Assembly: GCA_024305405.1 (NCBI GenBank)
Contig: JAKNDB010000068.1
Span: 11,145,501-11,209,500, forward strand
Source: Dirofilaria immitis
Taxonomy: Eukaryota > Nematoda > Chromadorea > Rhabditida > Onchocercidae
Length of the DNA stretch: 64,000 nucleotides
Direction: 5' to 3'
A program made the translations under genes and the position numbers. The stretch's first letter is position 1. Each line of letters opens with the position of its first letter. The notes under the pieces were generated by a model that did no database searches, was not told where the DNA came from, and was given only the letters and a program-made list of their open reading frames with translations. Positions 12,478 through 24,996 of this stretch are shown here, piece after piece.

Positions 12478-15400
12478 ATGGATGATGATATAGCTGAATC
12501 ATACGGTTGTATGACAGCTGACTGGTTAAACGAACAATTGGCAGATTTTATGTACACATTTGAAAATGATTCAGATGGGGAATTTATTGCCAAAGGTTTA
12601 TTACTTCTTAGAACTTTATAAATAAGTTGTAAAATATAAAAATAAAAGACAATCTCTAATATTAATATAAAAATTTTGAAAAATTTAGTATTTCTTATTT
12701 GAATCGATATATATGTAATATTACATGATTCTGGATTTAGAAAAAGTGTTTTAAAATGGTATGATAAAGAAATATGGCGCTAAGAGTTTTTTTCAAAAAT
12801 CTGTCTAAATTGGAATCATAAAATTCTTCATATTGATAAAACAATTTATAATTTATTGAAATCAGTGCTTTTATTTAAAGCGAATAATCTCTCCAAACAG
12901 TACTGTAAAAAGGTGAAGATTTTGCCAGTGAATTGATCGCGTTTGCTACGAATCAAAAGCAGACACATGTGAATCTTTCAATGTTGGATGGCTTCGAACA
13001 GCTGGTAATTATAAATTGATTGATATAATCTTTAACAGTATGATATTTTTGATGAATTTTTAGTACAGCATAAAGAGCAAAAATGAGCACAAATTAAGGC
13101 GATAAAGAATAAATGAGAAGTATTAATGTTGACAAGATTTTGCTGAATTTTTGAAATTATCGCTTCCTCCTTACTTTGAAAATTTTGAAAAATTTAATGC
13201 TTAATTTTCTTTATATTTATTTTTAGGTTCTTCATAAAGCTATTCAAAATTGCAAGAATGAGTCATTCGATATTTCTCATACAAAGTAATTTTCATCTAT
13301 CATTTTAATGATATTTAGCTTCATTTGTTGATATACTGACAGAAATCAAATCAAATAGTTCGGCAAAATGATCTCCTGAAATGTACTTTTTACGCATTAT
13401 AGTAATCTTCCCGAATAATGGGAAATATTTGTTCTCGATAAAGCAGTCTGTGAAGAACTGGCAGTATTTGATTGGTTTTTATTTTATGTGATTATATAAT
13501 TGCTTTTAGTGAACGCGATAGAAATTCATGGCTTGATGAAAGTATAAATGAAAGTATGGCTGTAGATTTTCCAGACGAAAGTCTCACTTTACCCAAGAAA
13601 TATTTGTCTTTCACCCCAATCAGGTTTGAACATTATTTTTCTATGTTTTGATTAATTGATTTTCTGATTGAGATTCCTCCGTTATTGGGCAAGTAATTAT
13701 GAATTGTAAACTAAAATGAATAAATGATTTAGTGCAACCAGTTCGTTTAGGAAATCTGTGTCCGATGTTGCATATCAGAATCGCAAAGATTCGGGCAAGG
13801 TTGTCTTAAAATTCACAGGAAAAAATTTTATTGGAAAAAGAAATGGTACTACCAAAAATGGCAATATATGTAAAGTCGTTGTGGAGAAATTATACAATGA
13901 TGATTACAAAAATCTGTTGCAATATGGAGCTGAGAAAGATTTGGAGCAGGTTGAAGGTGACAAAATAATATTCCTTAGTTATATCTTAGTGCGACATTAT
14001 CTGCGTGAACAAATTAATGAAATATTAGCATGTAAGTAGTGAATTCTGATACGTAGCATATTTTACATTGAATTTCAAGTATATAATTAGAAGTTCCATA
14101 ATTCTAATCAATCTAATTATGATGAAATTAAATTTGTTATTCTTGTTAGGCGATAGAGTTTGTTATTAAATTTTAGGTGATAGGATTAAAGTTACCTTTG
14201 ATCGGAAACAAATATAATTAAAGCCAAATAAATTGCAAGTGTGGAATTTTTATAAAATTTCAAAGCTAAAATTCTGAATTATTAACTTGAGTAAGTGCAT
14301 TATTACAAATATAATAAACTATTTCATAAATTTTTATTTTCGGGAAAAGAAAAAGAAAACCGGATTGCGAGCGTTTGCTAATTGCACTTGTATTTAGTTA
14401 GTGAACGTTAAGTACATTGATTTTGATTTAAGCATTTGTTTCTCGAGTTCGGAATTTATGCAGTATAATCAAGGAAGAAAATAAAATAATAGCTGAAGAT
14501 GAAGAAATGGATTCATTATCTTTGGTAGGTTCTTTTCAAAGTTGTTTTATTTTAAAATAAACGTGACAAGTTTGTCTTACCGTTTCAAAGTTTTCTGCTC
14601 TATTAATTTGTTGGATTTAGACGAAATTTAGTTCTTTTGTACACATTATTTTTCTTAAAAAAGATTCCAAATCATGAGTATCTTATATTTTTTTATACAA
14701 GAACATTAAAGAAATTTGTTTATAGATGCGAACCTTATATTTGGGATTTATCGTAAATAATACGGAGGATCCATTAGATATCTCAAATTGTTCATTGCAG
14801 TGCATTGATCAAAATGCTACTCTTATAAACCTTGATTTGAGCAATCTTAAAGCTTACTCATTGTTCCCCGGAAAGGTAATTTCCGATTTATTCTATTCGA
14901 TTACAGTGCATGATTGTTGGAAAGGAAGTTTATCGTTAATTGAAAAATACATAGCCAAACATATCGTTTAGCCATATCCAAATACTATCTATTTCGGATT
15001 GCTATGATGAAAATTCATTTTATTGTGTTATCAATTCTCCATATTGCTTTTACTCACTATTTGGTAATAGTTTGATGATTTAAAAGTATTTTTCTTTTTT
15101 GATTGGTTCTTTTTTCTTTCTTATCCAAATTATACTCTTTTTATAGATTGTTGCATTTCGTGGAGTTTTTGTGAGTGATACATTTGTACCGAATGAAATT
15201 TTCGAGCCCAAAGAACCACCAATTGCACCTCTTAATAAGCAGCAAGACATTGGTAAGACTTGCTGTCGTATTTATTCTAATTCTGAATGATATTGTGGAG
15301 GTAATTAATCGTCAGCTGTGAATATCAAATTATGTTCATTTCCTTGTCATTGAATGCTGATACTTCTTTGCATATCGACTTCGCTAGTATTTTTTGAATG

Positions 15401-17408
15401 CAGTTAGAGACGCTCTATTTTTAGCTTCAATAATAGACACTTAGCAAGAAATACATCGCGACTTTTTCAGATCTGCTCCATATTTGGTGTGCGTGTGGTC
15501 CATTTTCTTCTTCTAAAACTCTCTCTTATGAGCAGCTGTACGATCTGATCGAATTAGTGAAAGAGGAGCGACCCAACATTTTAATTTTGGTAAGTATTAA
15601 ATATTTGTTTTCATTTATTTAAATAGCAATTACTCTTTTGAGAATTGTAAAATTTCAGATTGGTCCATTCATTGATCGAACAAGTCCAGTAGTGAGATCA
15701 CCCCAATGTTGCTACACATACGAGGATCTTATGGATGTGCTTCTTGCAAAAATTGATAACGCTTTATCAGGGTTCGTTGTTTACGAAAACATAAATCGTT
15801 GCATAACCAATACTTCTCTTTAAGTTCGATTTTGCAGTTATTAGCGGGTGAACAAGTTTACGCTTATAAGAATTGAAGGAAAGATACTGAATTTTTTTCG
15901 ATTTATAACGAAGACAAAATTTAAAAGAAAAGGAGAAGCTTGAGAACGAATGATTTGAATTAAAGGTTTTATCTTTTGGAAAATGTTAATCAGAAGTCCT
16001 TTGGAATCCAAATACTGAATTATTGGTTCACTATATTTTCTTATAGTCACCGACCATTTATCAGTATTTTTAGGACTGATGTTCAAGTACTAATAGTTCC
16101 AAATGGAAAAAAGATGCTGCGTTACGACCATCATTTCCTACTCCACCATTTCGCTCGTTTAAACAGCGAAAGCAGCAATTGAGCAAGGTTTCTTTTCAGT
16201 AGATAACTTCTTCCACTAGATAATTTCTTCAATTTTTTCCATGCAGTTTTTGTTCGAAAGTATTGGAGTTCAGGAATTTTTTTTGCTCATCATTTATTAA
16301 TTTATACATCGACTTCGTTATAAATCGAAAAAAGTGTCGAAAAAAATCTATAGTATGATTTACAATTTTTGGATCTGTTCTTAAACAAATACCACTAATT
16401 TTTAGAATATAATACTTTTGCCAGATCCGGCCACCGTTCGGATTGCTGGTATTGAATTTGCTGTAACAGCATCAGAAATCATCCAGCATTTAGGAGAGAT
16501 GAAATAGGTCATTTAAATAGTTGTGAAGACGAGGACCGGATGTCTCGACTTGTCCGAAATTTGTTCAGGTAGTGGCATCTGATTGTATTTATTGTAAGAT
16601 GAGTTGAAATTTTTCTTCGTAAGATTTCTTATTGTCTTCCGTTGATTCTAAATTAATAAAACCTGGTTATGGACCATAAAATTCTTTGTTGTCGAATTAA
16701 TTTTTTTATTGTTTATAAGATATCTATAGCTTTTATTATAAATCGAAGAACAAATTGCTAAGCACGAACCAGGAACTTCCAGCTAACTAATCCTTGCTTT
16801 TCGTTTCATATTTTTTTATAGTTTTATTTTTATATTTATATTTACAATGATATAGATGCATTCATGAGCAGAAATTTTCCCAAAATAAATCGAATTTTAC
16901 AATTGAAAATTCGTTGTATAAATAGTATACTTCTCTTGGATTTTAATTTAAAATGAAAACAAATTTTTATATACATGTTCTAGCTGAATGACATTTGCAG
17001 ACAACGTTCTTTGTACCCGTTATATCCTGCAGCTCATGATCTTACTTATCGACTTCGTGAAGCTGTCGAGCGTACATTCCTTCCCGCAATACCCCACATC
17101 ATTATTTTGCCATCCGTACTCGCACCTACCGTCAAGGTACTTTCTTGACAGTTCTAAGTATACTAATCAGATTAAAAGCACATATAAATTTATGCAAATC
17201 TACTGTGATAATTAGAGGGATTTCCTAAATGAAATTCATGATACAGATAGTCGCCGATTCAATGTTTGTGAATACTAATGCATTGGTACGTGGAAGTGGC
17301 GGTACATTCATGAAATTGAAAATTGATCTCAGACAGCTTAATGTGGAGGAAGATAATTCGCACATATCAGTTGCCGATTTCTGTGAAGTACAAATTGTAC
17401 GGTTGTGA
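12478..17408 (+). CDS. div-1: DNA polymerase alpha subunit B (primase-polymerase complex, POLA2)
   Basis: This subunit tethers primase and the catalytic polymerase alpha subunit and is needed for RNA-DNA primer synthesis at replication origins. Fourteen exons: 12478-12595, 12901-13004, 13227-13285, 13510-13623, 13733-14031, 14448-14524, 14726-14875, 15147-15252, 15471-15589, 15659-15771, 16047-16187, 16406-16568, 17001-17136 and 17247-17408 (TGA); about 620 residues against 598 in human. N-terminal helical domain: FASELIAFATNQ. Then the OB-fold and calcineurin-like (catalytically dead) domain: LSNLKAYSLFPGK, CACGPFSSSKTLSYEQLYDL, VKEERPNILILIGPFIDR, VQVLIVPNG, IILLPDPATVRIAGIEFAVT, RSLYPLYPAAHDL, and the C-terminal GSGGTFMKLKI. 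Two exons need one added base: the A6 run at 16107-16112 and GGAGAG at 16493-16498. Exon 2 read from 12901 meets TAA at 12906-12908; starting it at 12913 keeps frame and avoids the stop. The exon 6 acceptor is CTCGAG. Confidence 0.94.
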
Positions 17409-17987
17409 TATTACACTATCAAGCACACATGAAATCTTGTAAAATTTTATTTCCTTTGCTATCATGCTTCCGAAAACGTCAGATGCTTTGAATAAATAAA
17501 TTTGAAATCACATGAATCAAAAATGCTGCAATTTCGAAATGACTTGACTTGTTACCAGAGTTCAAATCGCTAGTTTTTACCAAAACAAAACCTTAGCTTA
17601 AATCCCATAAATACAATAATTTTAATTTTATTTAGTCCTCCTGTCATTTGCGACTACTAGTGTTACATTTTGTTAGTACATAAAATCATCTAGCAATCAG
17701 AGAAAATTTTAGATAGTTTTGAAAGTTTTGCTGGTGAGATTCTCGATGGAAATTTATTAGTTTGAATTTTTATATTATTTTTCTTCAGATGATGACAAAT
17801 ATTGCCCACAGACATTCAAACCAAACATAATTACGGTATGAAACTAGTATTTTTAGTTTATAATTTTATAAAATTATTCTAAAGTTCACAAAACATTTTT
17901 ATCTGCATCATCCTTCATAATAAATCAAAAAACCTGAGCATAAAATAAAAACAACAACAGTAAATCTAATATAACATCCACCAATTT
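17409..17987. other. Short gap between converging POLA2 and SFSWAP genes
   Basis: Only 579 bases separate the POLA2 stop (+) from the SFSWAP stop (-), so both 3' UTRs and polyadenylation sites must fit here and may overlap. AATAAA-like words occur on both strands (for example 17494-17503). A 47-base exon-like piece at 17790-17836 was considered and rejected. Confidence 0.6.
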
Positions 17988-20900
17988 TTATCTGTTTTCA
18001 TCACCGCTACTACGAGATCGATGCCTTCGTTTCTTCCTTTTTTTCTCTTTGAGACTTTTCGCTCAGACGAATTAGAACTTTCCCGAGATCTAAAATTTAA
18101 ATTCGAATTAAATTATTTATAATTAGTTACATATTTTCTAAGTTGACGAGATAACTTTTCGAGAGTCAAGCGTTATTTTCATATGAAAGGTAGAATTTTG
18201 GAAGCCTTCTATTTATCAAAAAGCAGAGAACATTCAACAATGGAAACGCTCATTACAAAACAGAATAGTGATAATATAATTTTTTAAATTGAATTTTTGT
18301 CATTCTATGTGTTTATTAGTGTCTTGAAAAATGAAACTGTAGATAAGATAGGAGCAGAAAATACGAAGATAAAAAAGAATCACTTGTAACAATATCTAAT
18401 ATCTGACCTTCTGTGACGTTTGCTTGATTTGCTGCAGTGTTCATTCAAAATCGATTGTCCTCCTCGCGCTTCTCCTCTCGCTTCTTCCTTTTTCCTTTTT
18501 ATGGTGATGACTTTTGAATGTTTAGAATCTTTCCTATAATTTCATTTTTCAAGACATTAATAAACACATAGGATGATAAGAATTCAATTTAAAAATTGTT
18601 ATTTTTATGTCCTTCCACTATAAAGAGATTACTAAGAGATATCAGAAATTTACGTGTTTTACAATTAATTTCGCAAAGCTATCAATGTATTTTAATATTC
18701 GTTACATAAAATAAAAAAATAAGTTCCAAAGGCGAAAAATTTGACGTATGATATATATTTGAACAGCAGCAATCAGAAAGAAATTATTACCTTCATTGAG
18801 GATCTTAACAGAAATATGAATATCTAAAAAATTCTAAGTAGAAAAAGGCTATTAATTTACTTTTCTTTAAATGCTTCACTGATCACTTTATCGATTCGCG
18901 AATTGATTAGTTGATCAATCGCGGAAGCCGAAAAGATTGCTTCCACATCATTCATGTCGCCTTTATTTTTTGATTTCATGGTTATCGATGAAACTGACTA
19001 AAAATGCAACATTTTCCTTTAATGATTTTCGAGTTATAGCTTCAAAGAATGTCTAAAAAACTCACTAAAACTTCCATAACTAAAAAGAGTTTTGTTCAGA
19101 AAGAACTTACACTAGCACGTGATTCCTCGTACTTTTTAGAAGCTCGCTTTCACGCTTCAGTTGTTCCTCATTTTGAGCTCTCAGTTTTGCAGCCCGTTTT
19201 TCATTCAGGATTTTCTCCATAAAAAGGCGAGCCTTAAAAAATCGAATTCCCAAGTCTAATAGACTTCATTTCCAGAACTTATCTAATCCATTTCAAAGAG
19301 AAAATAAAAAGTGATATGATTGGAAAATTACTTTAACTTCCGCTCTGACTGAAGCTCCGCTGAACCTTCCACTGCAAGTTGTCCGGAGGAAAGAGGAATC
19401 GGAGCAACTGGAGGTGGCGGTATAGTCAAGCCTGGTGGAGGAATCTGTAACATTCGTCAAACCCATTCAGCATGAATAGTACGGAAAAAATTCTATTGTT
19501 TCAAGAATAAATGTTGTAAGTGATACTTAACTTTCTATCCATTTAAACATTATCATATTCGGAAAGAATCGGTAAATTAGTCTTAATAATTTTAAAATTT
19601 ACGTTACTAAGAACACCAGGAGGAACATCAACTGCTTCTGTTCCACTATTCTCGTCATCATATGCTCCAAGTTTAACCGCACTGCAAATAGATCACTATT
19701 AAACTATTAAGAGTTTCCGAAAAACAATACCAGGATCAGGATACCAATACTTTATAACACTTCTAAAATTGTTATTAAAACAAGACAGCCCTCATCTCTC
19801 ATAATCATAATCCTGATTTCCGACTGTTCTCCATAAGCTTCTCAGTTTTTGAATTCTTTCCATTTGCAGTAATGCCAGCAAAGAACTCAACTGTTCCACA
19901 AATGTTCAGGTCGGCTGAGTTCATACTCTTTTTAATCATTGGGCTAATTCGAGTAGAACTAACCGTAGAAGTGAAAATGATATCTTGTTGTTAGCAAGTC
20001 ACATATTTATTAATAATAATAGTCTGCTATCTTTGAATAAGCTAACATTTCCTTATTTCTCACTAGTATTATATACCTTGCTATTTTCGGAACTTTTTAT
20101 CATCTGCTTTTTGAATGTTGAGAGAGAAAGATATTGGACCCGTTGTTGTTTTCTTCACCGATGAGCTTGAGCTTTCTTCTCGCTCCTCAGCATTGTCCAA
20201 AAGTGCTGGTAATGATCGCACTTTATTTAACTGTAATAAATATTATTTGATAACAAAACATTTTTCAAGCAACTGAGTACACAGCAGATTTCAAAGTCCC
20301 TGGAAGCAAAGGGTATGAGAAGAGCTCAATAAAAATGCCTTCGTGCAGTGAAGCTATAGCAAGACAGTAAGGTCGTTTATATGACAGCAACTAAATATTA
20401 ATCATAACATAATCAGAAAAAGAAAAATGTAGTACTAACTAAATAATCAATATAATCAATTAACAAATTGGCTAAGGACAAAAAAACTCCCAACCTGGAC
20501 ATCAAAGTCAATTACTCCAATTTCAGTAACATTTTGCACAGATGGCTCCGGTGTGTGTGGTGGATCATGGAAACCTCGACGACGCATTTTTCGATTCATG
20601 AAAGGTGGTGGCGGGGAGGTGCTTGTAGCAAGTCAGAAAATGGTTTGCTTGATTGTTCACTGTCACTGTCAATTTTACAAGACTGTTCCATATCATATCC
20701 TCCTAAAATATTTGTTATTTTTTTATTAAAATAAATCACCTTTTTTATTCCCGCTAAAAATTATAAACGTGAAATTTTTACCTAAAATATCTATCTCCTG
20801 CTTTACTGTATTCCAGTCTTCTTCAGCGTCTTCTGTCATCTAAAAGTGAAATTTCAAATTACTTTCATATTTCAGGAAATATTACTTGAAACATTCACAA

Positions 20901-23900
20901 TAAAATCATCTGAAGTATCCAGAAGAAAAAAAACATTGGAAATTCTATTTATTTGTTTGAAATACACTCTACCTTTTGAGACTGCATGTAAGAAGTATGC
21001 AGTTTTTGATAATACCGAATACGCGAATGATAATACCCATAATATGGACCATCGGCACACAGGAATCCAATGTTAAGGTCTTGTCGTCCTTAAAAACATT
21101 CAATAATTGTTCTAAAAAACCCTTCCTAAGATTTGAATGGATCATGACAAAATATATATGATTCAAAAATTTTACCTAGCAAGATTTTTTCAGCTTGAAT
21201 TCCGTATCTGGCAACATATTCGGCAGCACTATTTACGGTAGGCATAATGTCAGGTGGCGGTGGTATAACATTCGGCTGTTCATTGCTTGGTGGTGGTTCT
21301 CCATAAAAACTTAGATACCATTCATAGTAATCGCCCTTTTCCAAATCTTTCGTTTTTTCAATAATTCTACAATACTGCAGTTTCATTAAAAACTCACTGT
21401 TGTTCAAGAATATTTAAAAATAATTTTGTAGGCAAATCAAGTGAAGTAATATCAATAAAAATCGTTTACTATTATTTTTAAATCTCCAATTCGAAGAAAT
21501 AATAACTTACTCATCTTTGCTTTCAGCAATCTGTGCTGCTCTTGTTTGTGTGACAACTAAATCGGAAAGATTCTTGAACAACGACGAATACATATCGTCA
21601 GCCTGAAATAAAGAGCCACACAGTGAAGACGGAAGAATGTGCTGGCTGAAAGGAATATATGTCCGATTCTAACATCAAGACTTCGAGAATAAGTTTTGAA
21701 AAAATTATAAAATTAAGCAAAAAGGTTTGTCAAGCCAAACGAAAAAATTATATTAGCTTTATGATAAACAAAAATAAACAATTTAATAACCTTTCCCAGT
21801 TTGTAGTCAGTTTTGACTTGCAACTGTTTCTTAGTAGCAACATCATTTTCTTCTTTTGTCTTCGGACCAATTACTGGAGAATTATCCCCAAAGTCAGCTT
21901 TCCGTATTCCTCCCATTAACAAAGGATGAAGATAATTTCCACTGCCATCGGATTCCGAATCACTATCAGAACCAGAGTCTACAAGAAATTGACAAATGAG
22001 CTTTTACAGATAAATATCGTTTAGACCGAGTGAAAAACAGGAGAAAGTAGTATGAATGTTAATTTTAAGTTTCTTAATAAAAATTACCAATATCTACATT
22101 CTCTCTTTGTTTTTGTTGCTCCTCTAATCGCTTTTCTTCTTCCAAACGTTTTAGCTTTTTCAATTTCGGACGACGCTTTGGAACATGTGGTTTCGGTGTA
22201 TATTTCTTTTCTCGTATCAATTTTGAGATGTATTTGTAATAAGCATTCAAAGGATGATCAAATTCCAAAAACCAAACTAAAAAAATAATTCATAAATATA
22301 GAACAGTTTCACTCAACTATCAGTGTTTTAAAACAATACATGAAAAGCAGTGAGGACCTGATCTTGATTTCCGCGCTGTTTTGCTTTAATGACTATTTCC
22401 ATCTGTGGTCCTTGGACAACAACAAACGTCGCTGTGCGTTCTATCACTGCATTTTGCTTCATTGTGTCTGGCTAAATAAAAAGGGAAAAATTTTTAAAAG
22501 ATCAATTTGTTACAAGAAAGAAAAAGAATATAAAATCTGTGAATTATTGTTAGAATGAAATTGAAAGTCACATAATTCATGAAAAGCTTATTTCTTCAAT
22601 AATTTGTTCAATGCTTAAAATTAATGAGGATATCAATCATAACGCCTGACATACCAAATTCATGCCTAATGGAAGTTTGATATTTTCTGGAGGTTGGAAT
22701 AATTCATCAATTTCTTCTTCACTGCTACTGCTTGCTCTTTTACAATTTTCATCATAATTAAATGCAATCTCGGCACGCTTTTGTTTTCCTCTTCTTCTTC
22801 TGCAAAAGGGCAAGATTATGAAAGGTCTATTAAAATTTATTCATTGATGAGGCATGAATCACTCTAAAAAAATGAAGCATAGCATTTGAACCATTCATCG
22901 AACAATAGTTGACTTCAACTCATAAACGTATTAGTTTTATGCACTATCAGCTGTTAGACTACTAAGAACAATAACTAAGATATGTGCTCATATTTGTTAG
23001 ATAGATATTTCATAACCATACGTTCAAGTTTTTTCATATCTTCATGCATATCTTTATATCGTTCCTCTTCACACATTTCTTCTTCGAGTAATTCTGCAGG
23101 ACAATCATATCCATTCCCAGTTTGACTATTAATTTCTGCAGTAATACATGCAATGTCCAATGCTTCTACACTTGGGAAATATAAGCGACAATCATACCTG
23201 AAATGATATTTAAATGATAAGGTAAATTATTATGGATTAAAGATATAGAAACCAAGTTTCAAAAACGACCCAAAGTTCATGAACTTAGTTTCTATATCTC
23301 GCATGGTATTTCTTCCCGAAGCCAAGTCATATCAGGTTTCTCGAAATTCAAAACTATCTCACAATTATAGTGCACTTACGAAAATTACATACCACCATTC
23401 TGCCCAAACTATTGGGCGTGCATAACGTTCCATCCATATCTGAAATGTTGCAGAAAAAATTAAATACTTATCATTCAAAATTTTTTGCTGAAGAGACAAA
23501 ATTGGAAAGCTACTACAAGATAGCAATCGCTTACCTTAGTTGATACTTCAAAATACTGTTGCTCTGGCACCTTTTTTCCGCACTATTTCTTCCAAAAATT
23601 TATTCATCCGCCCAATTTTTTTAACATAAATGCTTTACTGCATGATTGAATAATTTTTCATATGATTTGCAAGCTTATGAGAAAAGAGTATGAATGATAT
23701 CCTCTTTTCCATCGCGAAAAGTTTACCCCTATTATACTCTCAAAAAGAATCAAAAACGGAATAAGGAACGGAAGTAGTAAAACATTCTAAATGTAATATA
23801 GAAATCCGTTATCGAATAAATCGTATTCAGCACATATATTAGATAGACTTTTCAATTCAAAAAATTCCAATTATAACTGGAATAGTACTTTTTATAGACT

Positions 23901-24970
23901 CTTGGCGAATTACTTTCCAATACTCAAAAGGAATGCTGATAAAACTTTGCAGACATAAAACAGTAATCTACCAAAAATGCAGTTATCGACACTCTTCTCT
24001 CTTTAATTCAGGGTTCTTACGATATTATAATTTGATATGCAGAACATCAAAAGAAGAAGCATTTTTGTATTTTAACATTTAACGTCCAATTAACTAAATT
24101 GTTAAGGAATCACACTATTTGGCTGAGAATAGTATGATAAAAAAAAAAAAGACTGTTACAAAAAATTAAATGAAACCTACCAATGAAAATCATACTGTTG
24201 AGTTCATACAACCAATTCTCAACTGCTGCGCATTCCGCATCCTCAGCAATCTATTTCGAAAGGAGTATGCAACAAAAATCAATTACTGATTAACCTTCCA
24301 TTAACTCACCTATCAATCAGTAATTGTGAATCTGCTGGATGTGCTATTAGATGTCGCTCCTCTGCAACCCATTCTGCGCGGTCATCATTTGCATATATTC
24401 GTGATGTATAACCGAACACAAACAATTTATCCTAGAATAAAATCAGTGGACTATAAGTTTATTCCACACAAAAATTCCATACAGACAGTGATAAAATCTG
24501 ATCATATTTCTTGGAAATAAACTGTCTTCAGAAAACTCAAAAAGGACAATGCCCACCAATTCTTAAGTTCTATTTCGGTATTGGTACCTTGCATTCATAA
24601 GACAAAACTTTGACTCTTTATTTCTAATAGTAATTTTTTTAATCCTTATTTTAGTGTATCTAATTCTTTTCTCCTATGGTAATGACAGCTATTTTCTCAT
24701 TTGTTTGAAAAATTCTTGACTTACTCCCTGGTAAGTTGAATTAAAAGGTCAGATACGTACTACTTGCTCATATATAAAAGCAAAATAAAGCACTTCATGA
24801 AAACCTAGAACTTTTTTTTGAAAAATATTTAAACGAAAATTAGCCGTACCGAGCAAACTCTTAAAGCAATAAATTTGGAGAACAAGGAGTTTTCCAAAAA
24901 ATTTTACCTGTATGTCGTCTGTTCCTCGCCGTTTAGCACCTCGAGAAAGTCTTATATTTTCTGTACTCAT
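17988..24970 (-). CDS. swp-1: SWAP/SFSWAP splicing regulator (suppressor-of-white-apricot homolog)
   Basis: Nuclear RS-tailed protein that regulates alternative splicing; the fly homolog controls splicing of its own first introns. Nineteen exons: 24970-24908, 24431-24310, 23197-23022, 22788-22655, 22471-22358, 22276-22088, 21978-21791, 21602-21511, 21396-21176, 21088-20973, 20839-20782, 20702-20495, 20230-20077, 19681-19603, 19444-19332, 19232-19111, 18997-18861, 18533-18408 and 18089-17988 (TAA); about 840 residues against 951 in human. In order: the N-terminal SWAP domain ([40 protein letters not shown]); SURP 1 ([20 protein letters not shown] then [16 protein letters not shown]); GNYLHPLL; a proline linker; SURP 2 ([19 protein letters not shown]); [10 protein letters not shown]; a charged helix ([20 protein letters not shown]); and a basic/Ser C-terminus. 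One-base losses break exons 12 (G4 20613-20616), 13 (T5 20094-20098), 16 (T5 19133-19137) and 19 (T7 18038-18044). Probable further ones lie at the exon 5/6 and 15/16 junctions. The exon 4 acceptor is uncertain by 11 bases (22788 or 22799). Confidence 0.92.
23242..23298. repeat. Imperfect 18-bp inverted repeat in SFSWAP intron 2
   Basis: The arms at 23242-23259 and 23281-23298 match at 16 of 18 positions around a 21-base spacer. The hairpin would form in the pre-mRNA 45 bases upstream of the exon 3 acceptor, where it could influence splicing. That role is speculation. Confidence 0.75.
23393..24250 (-). other. Unassigned exon-like segments inside SFSWAP intron 2
   Basis: Three same-strand segments with good splice signals lie between SFSWAP exons 2 and 3. 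24250-24181 encodes [17 protein letters not shown]. 23607-23535 begins MNKFLEEIV and ends QQYFEVSTK, if one A of the A6 run at 23572-23577 is removed. 23439-23393 encodes [15 protein letters not shown]. The last two chain by phase into SFSWAP exon 3, so they could be an alternative first-exon pair. However, exon 2 joined straight to exon 3 restores the family sequence (IDRYDCR). Inserting the first segment after exon 2 gives a stop within about 20 codons, as in a poison exon. They could also be an unrelated nested gene. Confidence 0.3.
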
Positions 24971-24986
24971 ATTGCAAGTTATCAAA

Positions 24987-24996
24987 CTGAAATAGT
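24987..24996 (-). promoter_or_regulatory. Candidate spliced-leader acceptor for SFSWAP
   Basis: On the minus strand ACTATTTCAG precedes the SFSWAP start codon (24970-24968) by 16 bases. With no coding exon upstream, it is a plausible trans-splice acceptor; an ordinary 5' UTR intron is the alternative. Confidence 0.45.

Noticed and set aside
799..12908. Stop-codon reassignment, because TAA interrupts both SNAP-29 and POLA2 exon 2
   Set aside because: Other genes in the window end normally at TAA and TGA, the POLA2 TAA can be avoided by another acceptor, and nuclear codon reassignment is not known in nematodes.
17790..17836. Exon-like piece after POLA2 (TTCTTCAG, 47 bases, GTATGA)
   Set aside because: POLA2 already has its conserved C-terminus and stop. 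No partner exon exists, and the minus-strand SFSWAP gene ends directly next to it.
19797..19960. Protein-like minus-strand segment between SFSWAP exons 13 and 14
   Set aside because: Exons 13 and 14 join directly in phase to give the family sequence, and the segment has no frame that fits both neighbours.
20846..21166. Forward and alternate minus frames over SFSWAP exon 10
   Set aside because: Shadows of the real exon, which fits the SFSWAP chain by phase (20973-21088).
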